Shown piece by piece: positions 8,251 through 17,045 of a stretch of DNA of 64,000 bases. The notes beneath the pieces are model-generated. The model was not told the DNA's origin and ran no database searches. It worked only from the letters and a program-made list of their open reading frames with translations. The number at the start of each line of letters is the position of its first letter. Position 1 is the stretch's first letter. Source of the stretch: Candidatus Lutibacillus vidarii (GTDB lineage: Bacteria; Actinomycetota; Actinomycetes; Actinomycetales; Dermatophilaceae); assembly GCA_016717165.1 (NCBI GenBank), contig JADKGA010000002.1, forward strand, positions 1,736,001 through 1,800,000, written 5' to 3'. The position numbers and the translations under genes are program-made.

Positions 8251-8762
8251 GTCCCCTCCTCGATCTGTCGGAAGGACGCGTAGTGGTCGTCGGTGTAGTA
8301 GAGGTCGCCACCGTCACCAGCGATGATCCGGCGGGCACCGCGGTCCGGCGACCCGGGCGTGACGACGGTGAACTCGCGGTAGTAGCCGGACGCCTGCCGC
8401 GGCAGCAGCCGCTCCCGGTTCGTGAAGACCCGTCCGTCCTGGTCGTACGGGTACGGCCCGCCGGAGCGGATCAGGGCCAGGGTGCGTCGCGCCTGGGCGT
8501 TCAGCTGCGACTCGGCGACTGTGGGGAGGTCGCTGCGTGGGGTCGCCCCCGAGCCGCTTTCCGTTCCTCCTGACGAACCCGGTTGCCCGTATGACGATGT
8601 CGCGCTCGACCGGGCTCCAGGCGTCGAGCCGGCACCGGAGGTGGAGTCCCGCCCACTGACGATGAGCCAGATCGCGACGAGCGCGAGAACGACGAGGACG
8701 ACCACCGCGAGCCGCGCGGCGGGCGTGCGCGCCACCGGCATACCGGCGCGGGGTGGGGGCAT
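8247..8762 (-). CDS. Membrane-tethered guanyl-specific ribonuclease (RNase Sa/N1 family)
   Basis: A 171-residue protein with a short basic amino terminus, one hydrophobic helix (about residues 17-36), a Ser/Gly-rich linker (about 37-80) and a compact ribonuclease domain (about 85-171). The domain closely resembles Streptomyces RNase Sa: GGPYPYDQDGRVFTNRE, SGYYREFTVVTPG, RGARRI and YYTDDHYASF. The catalytic residues align as Glu130, Arg141 and His160 (Glu54, Arg65 and His85 in RNase Sa). The helix may be an uncleaved anchor or a signal sequence; no lipobox is present. The start ATG 8762 overlaps the agmatinase-like stop (TGATG); ATG 8741 is seven codons later. It is followed at once by its barstar-like inhibitor. 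Confidence 0.9.
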   Translation of the reverse strand: MPPPRAGMPVARTPAARLAVVVLVVLALVAIWLIVSGRDSTSGAGSTPGARSSATSSYGQPGSSGGTESGSGATPRSDLPTVAESQLNAQARRTLALIRSGGPYPYDQDGRVFTNRERLLPRQASGYYREFTVVTPGSPDRGARRIIAGDGGDLYYTDDHYASFRQIEEGT

Positions 8763-9811
8763 CAGTGGGAGTGCGGGTGACCGAGGTGGCCCTCGGGAAG
8801 GCGACCCGACAGCAGGGGCAGCGACGGGTCCCACCGCGTGCCGTCGCGCTCGTCCCGGCGCTTGCGCGCGATGGCCGACAGGGCCTCGAGGACGACCCGG
8901 TTGGCCAGCGCCACGGTGATATCGGCGTGGTCGTAGGGCGGGGAGACCTCGACGACGTCGACCCCGCAGACCGGCAGCTCGAGGCAGATCCGGCGGACCG
9001 CATCAAGCAGCTGGCGGGCCGAGAGGCCGCCGGGCTCGGGGGTCCCGGTGCCTGGGGCGTGGCCGGGGTCGCAGACGTCGATGTCGACGGAGAGGAAGAC
9101 CCCCTCGCACTCGTCGGTGGCGATGGTGAAGGCCTCGGTGAGGCACTCGTCGAGGCCGCGGTGGACGATCTCGGTCATCTCGAAGGAGCGCATCCGCTGC
9201 TCCGCCATCCACTGGAGGGTCTCCGGCGGGGGCCAGTAGCCGCGCAGCCCGACCTGGAGGAAGCGGTCGCCGCGCAGCGCCCCGGACTCGATGAGCCGGC
9301 GCATCGGCTGCCCGTGGCCCCACAGCGAGCCGAACTCGATATCGCCGGTGTCGGCGTGGGCGTCGAAGTGGATCATCGAGACCCGGCCGTGGCCGAGGAC
9401 GTTCGCGCAGCCCTTGGCGTCGGGGAAGGCGATCGAGTGGTCACCGCCGAGGATGACCGGGATGGCCCCGGCCCGGACGACCTTCTCCACGGCGGCCTCG
9501 AGCGCCGGGAGGGCGGTCTCGATGTCACCGGAGTACATCTCGACATCCCCGGCGTCGACGACCCGCAGGTCGACCAGGCCGTCGGTCCGCAGGGCCAGCG
9601 AGGGACGCGAGCCGTCGTGCGGGAGGTAGTCGGTCATCCGGATCGCCTGCGGCCCGAACCGGGTGCCCGGCCGGTGCGAGGTGCCGCCGTCGAAGGGGGC
9701 ACCGAGGATGACGATGTCGGCGTCGCCATAGCTCGCCGGTTCGTCGAGGTCGCAGCGGTCGACGCCGAGGAAGGTGATGTCCGGGCCGAACTGCGAGCCA
9801 TACCGGGTCAT
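8762..9811 (-). CDS. Agmatinase/ureohydrolase-family enzyme
   Basis: A 349-residue binuclear-metal ureohydrolase. Metal-binding motifs are all present: GGDHS (122-126), DAHAD (150-154) and SVDIDVCDP (241-249). Family members cleave urea from agmatine, guanidinobutyrate, arginine or related guanidino compounds. The exact substrate cannot be read from sequence, but the polyamine transporter and aminotransferase nearby favour agmatine (giving putrescine) or guanidinobutyrate (giving GABA). The carboxyl end is histidine-rich (GHLGHPHSH), which could bind metal. The gap to the saccharopine-dehydrogenase-like gene upstream is 9 bp, and its stop codon is shared with the ribonuclease start, so it belongs to one operon. 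Confidence 0.9.
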   Translation of the reverse strand: MTRYGSQFGPDITFLGVDRCDLDEPASYGDADIVILGAPFDGGTSHRPGTRFGPQAIRMTDYLPHDGSRPSLALRTDGLVDLRVVDAGDVEMYSGDIETALPALEAAVEKVVRAGAIPVILGGDHSIAFPDAKGCANVLGHGRVSMIHFDAHADTGDIEFGSLWGHGQPMRRLIESGALRGDRFLQVGLRGYWPPPETLQWMAEQRMRSFEMTEIVHRGLDECLTEAFTIATDECEGVFLSVDIDVCDPGHAPGTGTPEPGGLSARQLLDAVRRICLELPVCGVDVVEVSPPYDHADITVALANRVVLEALSAIARKRRDERDGTRWDPSLPLLSGRLPEGHLGHPHSH

Positions 9812-9820
9812 GTCCGAAGC

Positions 9821-11128
9821 CTATGACCTCGCCGCGGCGGGGGCCGAGCGCTCCTCCATGCCCCACGGCGAGCCATAGCCCTCCGGCGCCGGAGCGGCGA
9901 GCAGGTCGAGGAAGGGGATCGGGTCCATGGCCTCGGGCCCGAGCACCCCGACGCCGGACCAGGCGCCGCTGGCGAGCAGCTCGAGCGCGACGACCGGGTT
10001 GACCGCGGTCTGCCAGACCACGCACTGGGAGTCGTACTCGCTCATCGACCACGCGTTGTCGGTGACGTGGTAGAGGTACACCGCCCGGGGGTTGCCGTCC
10101 TTGCCTCGACCGGTGACATAGAGCCCCGCGCAGGTCTTCCCGGTCATCCGGGGTCCGATCGTCACCGGGTCGGGCAGACAGGCCGCGACGACATCGCGCG
10201 GCGAGACGGCGACGCCCTTGACGGAGACAGGGTCGGTCCGGTCCAGGCCGAGGGTGTTGAGGGTCCGCAGGATCGAGATCATCTCCTCGCCGAGCCCGTA
10301 CTTGAAGGTGACCTTCTTCGCGTCGACCCAGCGCGGCATGAGGACCACCTCCTCGTGCTCGACGTGGACGCACTCGACCGGGCCGATGCCGGCGGGGAAC
10401 TCGAAGATCTCCGGCTCGGAGAAGGGCGGCAGGGTGAAGAAGCCGGCCTCGACGTCATACTCACCGTTGGTCCCCACCGCCTTGTCGCGCTCCCACACCA
10501 CCGGTGGGTTGAGGCACTCCTCGATGATCGTCCACATCGAGAAGCCCGGCGCGAAGATCTCCTTGCCGGACTCGTCGTGGATCGCCAGGTTGGCACCGTC
10601 CCGGGTGCCCAGCTCGTCAATCTCGCTGAAGAGGTGGTCGGCGGCATAGCGGGCGAAGACGTCCGACAGGCCCGGCTCGACCCCGATCCCGACGAGCGCG
10701 AGCTGCCCCTTGGCCTCCCACTGGCCCGCCATGGCGAACTGCTCCGCGCCGAGGAGGACACCACAGCGTTCGTAGGGCTGGTCGGGGTGGCGGCGGGACA
10801 GGCTCATCGCCATATCGAGGTATGTCGCTCCCGCGGCCAGGCACCCCTGGAAGATCGGCATGACGAACCGCGGGTCGACCGCGTTGAGGACGTGCGTCGC
10901 ACCGACCAGGCCGATGAGGTCCTCGACCGCGTGGGCGTTCGAGGCGTCGACCTGGGCGGCGTGGAAGCGGGTGTCCCCGGGACGGCGCGACCGAGCGGCC
11001 GCGACGGTCCGGTCCGCTCGGGCGAGGTCGTAGTCGGCGACGACCAGGGCCTCGTAGAAGTCCCGGTCGGCCGCGATCTTGGCCGCAGCGTCGCCGACAC
11101 CCCCAGCCCCGATGATGAGGATGCGCAT
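9821..11128 (-). CDS. Saccharopine dehydrogenase-family oxidoreductase
   Basis: A 435-residue NAD(P)-dependent enzyme. The amino terminus is a Rossmann nucleotide-binding motif (MRILIIGAGGVGDAAAKIA), followed by VDASNAHAVEDLIG and THVLNAVDPRFVMPIFQGC, typical of the saccharopine dehydrogenase/carboxynorspermidine dehydrogenase family. From family knowledge these enzymes reversibly form or split secondary amines between an amino compound and a keto or aldehyde acid. In this operon a polyamine or lysine-derived substrate is plausible but unproven. ATG 11128 has AAAGG 5 nt upstream. The potC gene ends 17 bp before it and the agmatinase gene starts 9 bp after it. Confidence 0.85.
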   Translation of the reverse strand: MRILIIGAGGVGDAAAKIAADRDFYEALVVADYDLARADRTVAAARSRRPGDTRFHAAQVDASNAHAVEDLIGLVGATHVLNAVDPRFVMPIFQGCLAAGATYLDMAMSLSRRHPDQPYERCGVLLGAEQFAMAGQWEAKGQLALVGIGVEPGLSDVFARYAADHLFSEIDELGTRDGANLAIHDESGKEIFAPGFSMWTIIEECLNPPVVWERDKAVGTNGEYDVEAGFFTLPPFSEPEIFEFPAGIGPVECVHVEHEEVVLMPRWVDAKKVTFKYGLGEEMISILRTLNTLGLDRTDPVSVKGVAVSPRDVVAACLPDPVTIGPRMTGKTCAGLYVTGRGKDGNPRAVYLYHVTDNAWSMSEYDSQCVVWQTAVNPVVALELLASGAWSGVGVLGPEAMDPIPFLDLLAAPAPEGYGSPWGMEERSAPAAARS

Positions 11129-11144
11129 GATGCCTTTCTGGCCC

Positions 11145-12011
11145 TCAGGCCTTGCGGCGGTTGCCGATGATCTGGCCGAGGACGACGAGCGAGACGGCGA
11201 TGACGAACATCGAGAAACCGATGACATTGGCCTGTGCGGGGATGCCGCGCAGGTAGGAGACGTAGACGAACTTCGGGAAGGTCGTCTCGTTGCCGGAGAC
11301 GAAGCTGGTGATGATGAAGTCGTCGAAGGACAGCGAGAAGGACAGCAGCGCCGCCGAGACGATGCCCGGGAGGAGCAACGGGAAGGTGACCCGCCAGAAG
11401 GTCTCGATCGGCCCGGCATAGAGGTCCTGTGCCGCCTCCTCCAGCCGCGGGTCGAGCGACTGGAGCCGCGCCTTGACGGTGACGACGACGAAGGACAGAC
11501 AGAACATGATGTGGGCGATGACGATGGTCCAAAAGCCCAGCTCGAAGATCCCCCCGAAGCCCTGGACGAAGATCGTCAGCAGGCTCGCGCCCATGACGAT
11601 CTCCGGCGTGGCCATGGGCAAGAAGATGAGGAAGTTGCCGGAGGCCTTGCCCTTGAACCGGTAGCGCACCATCGCCAGAGCGATGAGCGTGCCGAGCGCA
11701 GTCGCCACCACGGTCGCGATCACTCCGACCTTGAGGCTGACCCCGAGCGACTCGCAGACCCCGATCGCCCCGCACGGGTCCTGCCAGTGCTTGAGCGTCG
11801 GACTGCCCTCGGGGTTCCAGGAGATATTCGACTTCTTGTAGTTGTTGAACGAGAAGGCGAAGGTGTAGGCGACCGGCACGAAGAGGTAGACCAGGACGAA
11901 GAGCGCGACGATCATCGCGAACCGGTCCCCGATCCACCGACCCACCCGCTGCAACGGGGAGCCCATAGCCGGCGCGACATCGGCCCGGCGCGCGGCAGTG
12001 GTGGTCGTCAT
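11145..12011 (-). CDS. potC: Spermidine/putrescine-type ABC transporter permease (PotC)
   Basis: An inner-membrane permease of 288 residues with about six hydrophobic helices. The binding-protein-dependent transport signature near residues 195-215 (EEAAQDLYAGPIETFWRVTFPLLLP) is the EAA loop that docks to the ATPase. The segment SFSLSFDDFIITSFVSG is characteristic of PotC-type permeases. ATG 12011 overlaps the potB stop by four bases. With PotB, PotA and PotD it forms a complete importer for polyamines or a related cation. Confidence 0.92.
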   Translation of the reverse strand: MTTTTAARRADVAPAMGSPLQRVGRWIGDRFAMIVALFVLVYLFVPVAYTFAFSFNNYKKSNISWNPEGSPTLKHWQDPCGAIGVCESLGVSLKVGVIATVVATALGTLIALAMVRYRFKGKASGNFLIFLPMATPEIVMGASLLTIFVQGFGGIFELGFWTIVIAHIMFCLSFVVVTVKARLQSLDPRLEEAAQDLYAGPIETFWRVTFPLLLPGIVSAALLSFSLSFDDFIITSFVSGNETTFPKFVYVSYLRGIPAQANVIGFSMFVIAVSLVVLGQIIGNRRKA

Positions 12012-12916
12012 ACCAGCTCCTCGGTCCCGAACCGGCGGACATAGACCATGACGAGCACGAGGATCAGGGCCATGAGCGTGAACGACAGTGACGCCGCGGT
12101 CGGGAAGCCACCGGGCACCTTGAAAAACTGGCTCTCGATGACATTTCCAACCATCTTCGTGCTGATGTCCGAGCCGAGCAGCTCGGCGTTGACATAGTCA
12201 CCGGCGGCCGGGATGAACGTCAGCAGCGTCCCGGCGAGCACGCCGGGCATCGACAGCGGCAGGGTGACCGTGCGGAAGGTGGTGAAGCCGTTGGCGTAGA
12301 GGTCACCGCCGGCCTCGATGAGCCGAGGGTCGGCGCGTTCAAGGCTGGCGTAGATCGGCAGCACCATGAACGGCAGGAAGTTGTAGGTCAGACCCGCGAC
12401 CACCGCGATGGCCGTCTCGGTGATCCGGCCGTTCTCCGGCATCACGTGGAGGAACTTCAGGGTGGAGACGACCGGTCCCTCGTCGGCAAGGATCTGCCGC
12501 CACGCGATCGTGCGCAGGATGAACGAGGTGAAGAAGGGCGCGATGACGCAGATCATCATGACATTGCGCCACTTGCCCGCCTTGAACGCCATGGCGTAGG
12601 CCAGCGGGTAACCGAGCAGGAAGCCGAAGATCGTCGCCAGCCCGGCAAAGAAGAGCGAGCGCCCGAAGTGCCCGAGGAACTGGCTGAAGGCGGTCGCGTA
12701 GTTCCCCACGTTGACGTCCCGGTAGTAGTAGCCGGGGTAGTCCGGGAACTGGGACTGCAAGGACACCGTGAACAGCTGGACGGTGGGGACGATGAAGAAG
12801 ACGACGAGCCAGAGCAGGCCCGGCAGGAGCAGCCAGTATGGCGTCCACCCGCCGCGCTTGGCCGTCGCCTCACCAGCCCCGGACTGCGCCGCGGTGGCGT
12901 GGGCCATGACGCTCAT
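12008..12916 (-). CDS. potB: Spermidine/putrescine-type ABC transporter permease (PotB)
   Basis: A 302-residue membrane permease. It has a first hydrophobic helix WLLLPGLLWLVVFFIVP, then a large periplasmic loop (FPDYPGYYYRDVNVGNYATAF), further helices and an EAA loop around EAGGDLYANGFTTFRTVTLPL. The motif RTIAWRQIL is common in PotB/HisM-type spermidine permeases. The start ATG 12916 overlaps the potA stop as ATGA; a downstream ATG (12907) is possible. It sits between potA and potC in the order A-B-C. Confidence 0.92.
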   Translation of the reverse strand: MSVMAHATAAQSGAGEATAKRGGWTPYWLLLPGLLWLVVFFIVPTVQLFTVSLQSQFPDYPGYYYRDVNVGNYATAFSQFLGHFGRSLFFAGLATIFGFLLGYPLAYAMAFKAGKWRNVMMICVIAPFFTSFILRTIAWRQILADEGPVVSTLKFLHVMPENGRITETAIAVVAGLTYNFLPFMVLPIYASLERADPRLIEAGGDLYANGFTTFRTVTLPLSMPGVLAGTLLTFIPAAGDYVNAELLGSDISTKMVGNVIESQFFKVPGGFPTAASLSFTLMALILVLVMVYVRRFGTEELV

Positions 12917-14076
12917 GGCGCAGCCTCGTCGATGGTCTCCATCCCGGCGTGGAGCTCCTCCCCGCCGGTGACGACGAACGAGTGGCCCGCGTCCCACGAC
13001 AGCCAGGCGGTGTCACCGACCCGAGTGTCGATCCGCTCGACGTCGAGGTTCTGCTCGAAGACCCCCCATCGGCCGAAGCCCGGGACGTCGACGAGGTACT
13101 GCGTCGAGACGCCCGTGAAGGAGACATCCGCGACCGTCCCAGGGCCGATGACGCTGGTGAGCCCACCTCGGCCGTCGGGCTCGGTCTCATGGATCCGGAC
13201 CTTCTCGGGACGCACACCCAGGGCCAGGGCACCACTGGTCTCGTTGGTCCGGGCCGCGGCGACCTGGAAGGTGCGCCCGGATGCCGAGACTCGCTGCCAG
13301 TCGCCATCCCGGCCGCCATAGGTGACCGGGATGAGGTTGGTCTGGCCGAGGAAGTTCGCCACGAAGGGCGTCCGCGGCAGGTCGTAGAGGATCTCCGGGG
13401 GGCCCATCTGCTCGATCCGGCCCTCGTTCATCACCGCGACGGTGTCGGCCATGGTCATGGCCTCCTCCTGGTCGTGGGTGACGTGGACGAAGGTGAGGCC
13501 GACCTCGGACTGGATCCGCTTGAGCTCGATCTGCATCTGGCGGCGCAGCTTCAGGTCGAGGGCGCCGAGCGGCTCGTCGAGGAGGAGAACTTCGGGCCGG
13601 TTGACGATCGCCCGGGCCACGGCGACCCGCTGCTGCTGACCACCGGAGAGCTGGGCCGGCTTGCGGGCGGCCAGGTGGCTCAGCTGGACCAGGGCGAGCG
13701 CCTCGTCGGCCTGCTTCTCGGCGTCGGCGGCCTTGCGCCGCTTCGGGCCGAAGGCGACATTGTCGCGGATCGTCAGGTGCGGGAAGAGGGCGTAGGACTG
13801 GAAGACCGTGTTGACCGGCCGTTCATAGGGGCGGGACCCGGTGAGGTCGGTCTCGCCGATGAGCACTCGACCCAAGGTCGGCTGCTCGAGCCCGGCGATC
13901 ATCCGCAGCATGGTCGTCTTGCCGCACCCGGACGGACCCAGGAGGGCGAAGAACGACCCCCGGGGAACCACGAGCGACAGGTCGTCGACCGCGACGAAGT
14001 CGCCGAAGCGCTTCGTGACGCTCTCGATCCGCAGGTCACCCTGGGCGTTCTTCAGCGCGTCGGCATTCCCAGCCAT
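12913..14076 (-). CDS. potA: Spermidine/putrescine-type ABC transporter ATP-binding protein (PotA)
   Basis: A 387-residue ATPase that powers the Pot importer. Walker A is GPSGCGKTT, the Q-loop region is NTVFQSYALFPHLT, the ABC signature is LSGGQQQRVAVARA, Walker B is VLLLDEPLGALD and the switch histidine is in HVTHDQEEAM. The carboxyl region after about residue 260 (LGVRPEKVRIHE) is a TOBE domain, as expected for PotA/MalK-type subunits. ATG 14076 shares bases with the potD stop (TGATG), placing it right after the binding-protein gene; other upstream starts would overlap potD further. Confidence 0.95.
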   Translation of the reverse strand: MAGNADALKNAQGDLRIESVTKRFGDFVAVDDLSLVVPRGSFFALLGPSGCGKTTMLRMIAGLEQPTLGRVLIGETDLTGSRPYERPVNTVFQSYALFPHLTIRDNVAFGPKRRKAADAEKQADEALALVQLSHLAARKPAQLSGGQQQRVAVARAIVNRPEVLLLDEPLGALDLKLRRQMQIELKRIQSEVGLTFVHVTHDQEEAMTMADTVAVMNEGRIEQMGPPEILYDLPRTPFVANFLGQTNLIPVTYGGRDGDWQRVSASGRTFQVAAARTNETSGALALGVRPEKVRIHETEPDGRGGLTSVIGPGTVADVSFTGVSTQYLVDVPGFGRWGVFEQNLDVERIDTRVGDTAWLSWDAGHSFVVTGGEELHAGMETIDEAAP

Positions 14077-15317
14077 CAGTTCCCCACCACCTTCGCCCAC
14101 ATCGCGCTGTAGTCCTGGTCCTCTTGTGGGGTGAGGGCCCGGAAGCTCTGGATGTTCTTCTCCTTGATGTACTCAGCCGTGGGGAAGATGAAGGGCGACT
14201 GGGCCAGGTCAGGGTCGGTCTTGGCCAGCTCCTCCTGGGCCCCCTGGACCGGACACACGTAGTTGACCCACGCCGCCACCTGGGCGGCCACGTCGGGCTG
14301 GTAGTAGTAGTTCATCAGGGTCTGCGCATTGCGTCGGTGCGTCGAGGTGATGGGGACCATCATGTTGTCGCTCCACAGCGTCCCGCCCGACTCGGGGATG
14401 ACGAACTCCCAGTTCTCGTCCTCGGTCTCGGTCCGGAGGATGAAGAGGTCACCGCTCCAGACGATGCCGGCGATGGCGTTGCCCGACTTGAGGTCCTCCA
14501 GGTACGAGTTGCCGCGCATCCGGCGGATGTTCTGGTCCGCGATCCGCTTGCTCACCTCGTCGAAGGCCTTGCCGATCTGGTCCTTGGTGAAGTTGCCGGT
14601 GATGTCCACGCCCTGGTTCTGCATGATCAGGGCCGCGGTGTCGCGGAACTCGGTCAAGGCCACAACCTTGCCCTTGAGGTCCTCGGCCCACAGGTCGTCG
14701 ATGCTCTTGAGCTCACGGCCGACCTTCGCCTTGTTGTAGCCGATGCCGGCGAAGCCGGACTGCCAGGTCAGCGAGTAGTTGCGACCCGGGTCGAAGGAGA
14801 CGTCCTTGAGCGGCTCGAGGAGGTTGGCCGCGTTGGGCATCCGGATCAGCTCGAGCGGCTGGCACAGCTGGGCCTGGATCACCCGGCTCGCCATCCAGTC
14901 GGTCAGCGTGAAGATGTCCCGGTCGATGTCCTGACCAGCCCGCAGCTGCGGAGCGATCTTGGAGAAGTATGTGTCATTGTCCTCGATGTCCTCCGAGTAG
15001 GTCGCCGCGATCCCGGTGTCCTTGATGAAGGCTTCCAGGGTGGGGTAGTTCTTGGCGTCCTCGTCGTAGTCGAGGTAGGCGGTCCAGTTCGCCCACTTGA
15101 CCGTCTTGTCGGTCGAGGAGACATCCTTCGGCAGCTTGAGTGCGGCCTTCCCGCCCGCGGGAGGCAGCGGCGGGGCGCAGGCGGCCAACGCGGCGCCGGA
15201 GACGCCGAGGCCGGCCAGGGACAGGAACCGGCGCCGGGACGCCATACCGGCCTGGGCCGTACGCACCAATGACTGGACCTGCGGGTCACGCGGGGCGAAG
15301 CGAGGGGTCGGACTCAT
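14076..15317 (-). CDS. potD: Polyamine-type substrate-binding lipoprotein (PotD)
   Basis: An extracytoplasmic solute-binding protein of 413 residues. The amino terminus carries a twin-arginine-like signal (SRRRFL, residues 27-32), then a hydrophobic stretch and lipobox ending at Cys47 (GAALAAC), so Tat export with lipid anchoring is likely. The mature part resembles PotD/PotF: VKWANWTAYLDYDED, YSEDIEDNDTYFSKIAPQL and WQSGFAGIGYNKAKVG. ATG 15317 has AAGGGG about 8 nt upstream. The 98-bp gap from the aldehyde dehydrogenase gene contains small GC-rich hairpins (for example GGTCC-GGTGT-GGACC), which might modulate expression. Confidence 0.93.
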   Translation of the reverse strand: MSPTPRFAPRDPQVQSLVRTAQAGMASRRRFLSLAGLGVSGAALAACAPPLPPAGGKAALKLPKDVSSTDKTVKWANWTAYLDYDEDAKNYPTLEAFIKDTGIAATYSEDIEDNDTYFSKIAPQLRAGQDIDRDIFTLTDWMASRVIQAQLCQPLELIRMPNAANLLEPLKDVSFDPGRNYSLTWQSGFAGIGYNKAKVGRELKSIDDLWAEDLKGKVVALTEFRDTAALIMQNQGVDITGNFTKDQIGKAFDEVSKRIADQNIRRMRGNSYLEDLKSGNAIAGIVWSGDLFILRTETEDENWEFVIPESGGTLWSDNMMVPITSTHRRNAQTLMNYYYQPDVAAQVAAWVNYVCPVQGAQEELAKTDPDLAQSPFIFPTAEYIKEKNIQSFRALTPQEDQDYSAMWAKVVGN

Positions 15318-15415
15318 CCGGCATCCCCTTCCATGGGTGGATGCGACGCCCGCCCCCGCGGGCCTCGCTGGCGGTCTCCGGAGGTCCGGTGTGGACCCCG
15401 GCCCTGCTGGCCGAC

Positions 15416-16864
15416 TCAGGACTCGATATTGGCCATGACGTGCTTGATGCGGGTGTAGTCCTCGAACCCGTACATCGACAGGTCCTTGCCGTACCCGGAC
15501 TTCTTGTACCCGCCGTGCGGCATCTCGGCCACGAGCGGGATGTGGGTGTTGATCCAGACGCAGCCGAAGTCCATCGCCTTCGACATCCGCATGGCCCGGC
15601 CGAAGTCCTTCGTCCACACCGACGAGGCCAGGCCGTAGTCGACGCCATTGGCCCAGGCGAGCGCCTCGGCCTCGTCGGTGAACCGCTGGACCGTGATGAC
15701 GGGGCCGAAGATCTCGTTCTGGATCGCCTCGTCGTCCTGGCGCAGCCCGGCGAGGATGGTCGGCTCGAGGAAGTAGCCGTCGCCGAGGTCGCTCTTGCGG
15801 TTCCCCCCGGCGGCGACATTCGCGTGCGCCGGGAGCCGGTCGATGAAGCCGGACACCCGAGCGAGCTGGTTGGCGTTGTTGACCGGGCCGAAGAGGGCAT
15901 CGCCGTCATCCGGCATACCAACGGGGGCGGAGGATTTCGCGTACTCGGCGATGGCCGAGACGAAGTCGTCATAGATGCCGGGACCGGCGAGCACCCGGGT
16001 CGCGGCGGTGCAGTCCTGGCCGGCGTTGAAGAAGCCGGCGATGGCGATGCCCTCGACGGCGGCCTCGATGTCGGCGTCGTCGAAGACGACCACCGGAGCC
16101 TTGCCACCGAGCTCGAGGTGCACCCGCTTGACGTTCTGCGCGGCGCTTTGGGCGACCTGCGCCCCGGCGCGGACCGAGCCGGTGATGGCGACCAGGCCAG
16201 GGGTGGGGTGCTCGACGAGCATCCGGCCGGTCTCCCGGTCACCGGTGACGACATTGACGGTGCCCGCGGGGAGGAACTCCGAGGCCACCTCGGCCAGGAG
16301 GAGGGTCGTCTCGGGGGTGGTGTCGCTCGGCTTGAGGACGATGGTGTTGCCGGCCGCGAGCGCCGGGGCGATCTTCCACACCGCCATGAGCAGCGGGTAG
16401 TTCCACGGGGTGACCTGACCGACGACGCCGATCGGCTCGCGCCGGATCCACGACGTCATCCCCTTCATGTACTCGCCGGCCGCCCGGCCCTCGAGGACGC
16501 GCGCGGCGCCCGCAAAGAACCGGATCTGGTCGAGCATCGGCGGGATCTCCTCGCTGGTGGTCAGCGCCTCGATCTTCCCGGTGTTCTGCGACTCGAGCCG
16601 GACGAACTCCTCGGCGCGCTCCTCGAGTGCGTCGGCGATCTTCAGCAGCGCCTGCTGCCGCTCGCTCGGGGTGGTGTTCCCCCACTCCGCGAAGGCCGCG
16701 TCCGCAGCGGCGTATGCCGCGTCGACGTCAGCCTCGCCGCTGACCGGGGCGCTGGCCACGACGGCACCGGTGGAGGGGTTGACGACATCGGTTCGGGCAT
16801 CGGAACGGGCGTCGACATACTCGCCGTTGACGAAGTTCCTCAGGACGCGGGGGGTGTCCGACAT
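15416..16864 (-). CDS. Aldehyde dehydrogenase, probably gamma-aminobutyraldehyde type
   Basis: A 482-residue NAD(P)-dependent aldehyde dehydrogenase. The catalytic cysteine lies in GFFNAGQDCTAATRVL and the general-base glutamate in HLELGGKAPVVVFDDAD; cofactor-binding segments VTPWNYPLLMAVWKIAPALAAG (shortened here) and ITGSVRAG are present. Enzymes with GQDCTAATR are often annotated as gamma-aminobutyraldehyde dehydrogenases (PuuC/PatD-like), which oxidise 4-aminobutanal from putrescine to GABA. That fits the neighbouring PotDABC and aminotransferase genes. ATG 16864 has AGGAGA 8 nt upstream. It is the first gene of the minus-strand arm and is divergent from the Lrp-type regulator. Confidence 0.9.
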   Translation of the reverse strand: MSDTPRVLRNFVNGEYVDARSDARTDVVNPSTGAVVASAPVSGEADVDAAYAAADAAFAEWGNTTPSERQQALLKIADALEERAEEFVRLESQNTGKIEALTTSEEIPPMLDQIRFFAGAARVLEGRAAGEYMKGMTSWIRREPIGVVGQVTPWNYPLLMAVWKIAPALAAGNTIVLKPSDTTPETTLLLAEVASEFLPAGTVNVVTGDRETGRMLVEHPTPGLVAITGSVRAGAQVAQSAAQNVKRVHLELGGKAPVVVFDDADIEAAVEGIAIAGFFNAGQDCTAATRVLAGPGIYDDFVSAIAEYAKSSAPVGMPDDGDALFGPVNNANQLARVSGFIDRLPAHANVAAGGNRKSDLGDGYFLEPTILAGLRQDDEAIQNEIFGPVITVQRFTDEAEALAWANGVDYGLASSVWTKDFGRAMRMSKAMDFGCVWINTHIPLVAEMPHGGYKKSGYGKDLSMYGFEDYTRIKHVMANIES

Positions 16865-17045
16865 ACCGCAGCTCTCCTAGCAACGCTGGCAGGAACGGGT
16901 CTCGCGCCCCATTGAACGGTGCGCACGACGTGATCGCAACACCTTCCGTGTCGCAACCTTCGAATCAGTGTTCACAGCGTCCTGTTACAACCGATTTCGC
17001 GGCGACTGGTTGCCAGAGGGGTCAATCAGCGCCAGGATGGCCGCC
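16865..17045. promoter_or_regulatory. Divergent promoter region between aldehyde dehydrogenase and Lrp-type regulator
   Basis: This 181-bp gap must hold the promoters of both arms of the polyamine locus. It contains a direct repeat TCGCAAC at 16934-16940 and 16951-16957, 17 bp apart start to start and followed by CCTTC-like sequence in both cases. A related GGTTGCC, facing the other way, lies near 17010. Such spaced repeats could bind the adjacent Lrp/AsnC protein. I could not fix convincing -35/-10 pairs. Confidence 0.5.

Noticed and set aside
3515..8283. Very long plus-strand frames (916 and 885 codons) across ispG, rip1, dxr and the lipoprotein gene
   Set aside because: They are antisense shadows of clearly identified genes with low-complexity translations.
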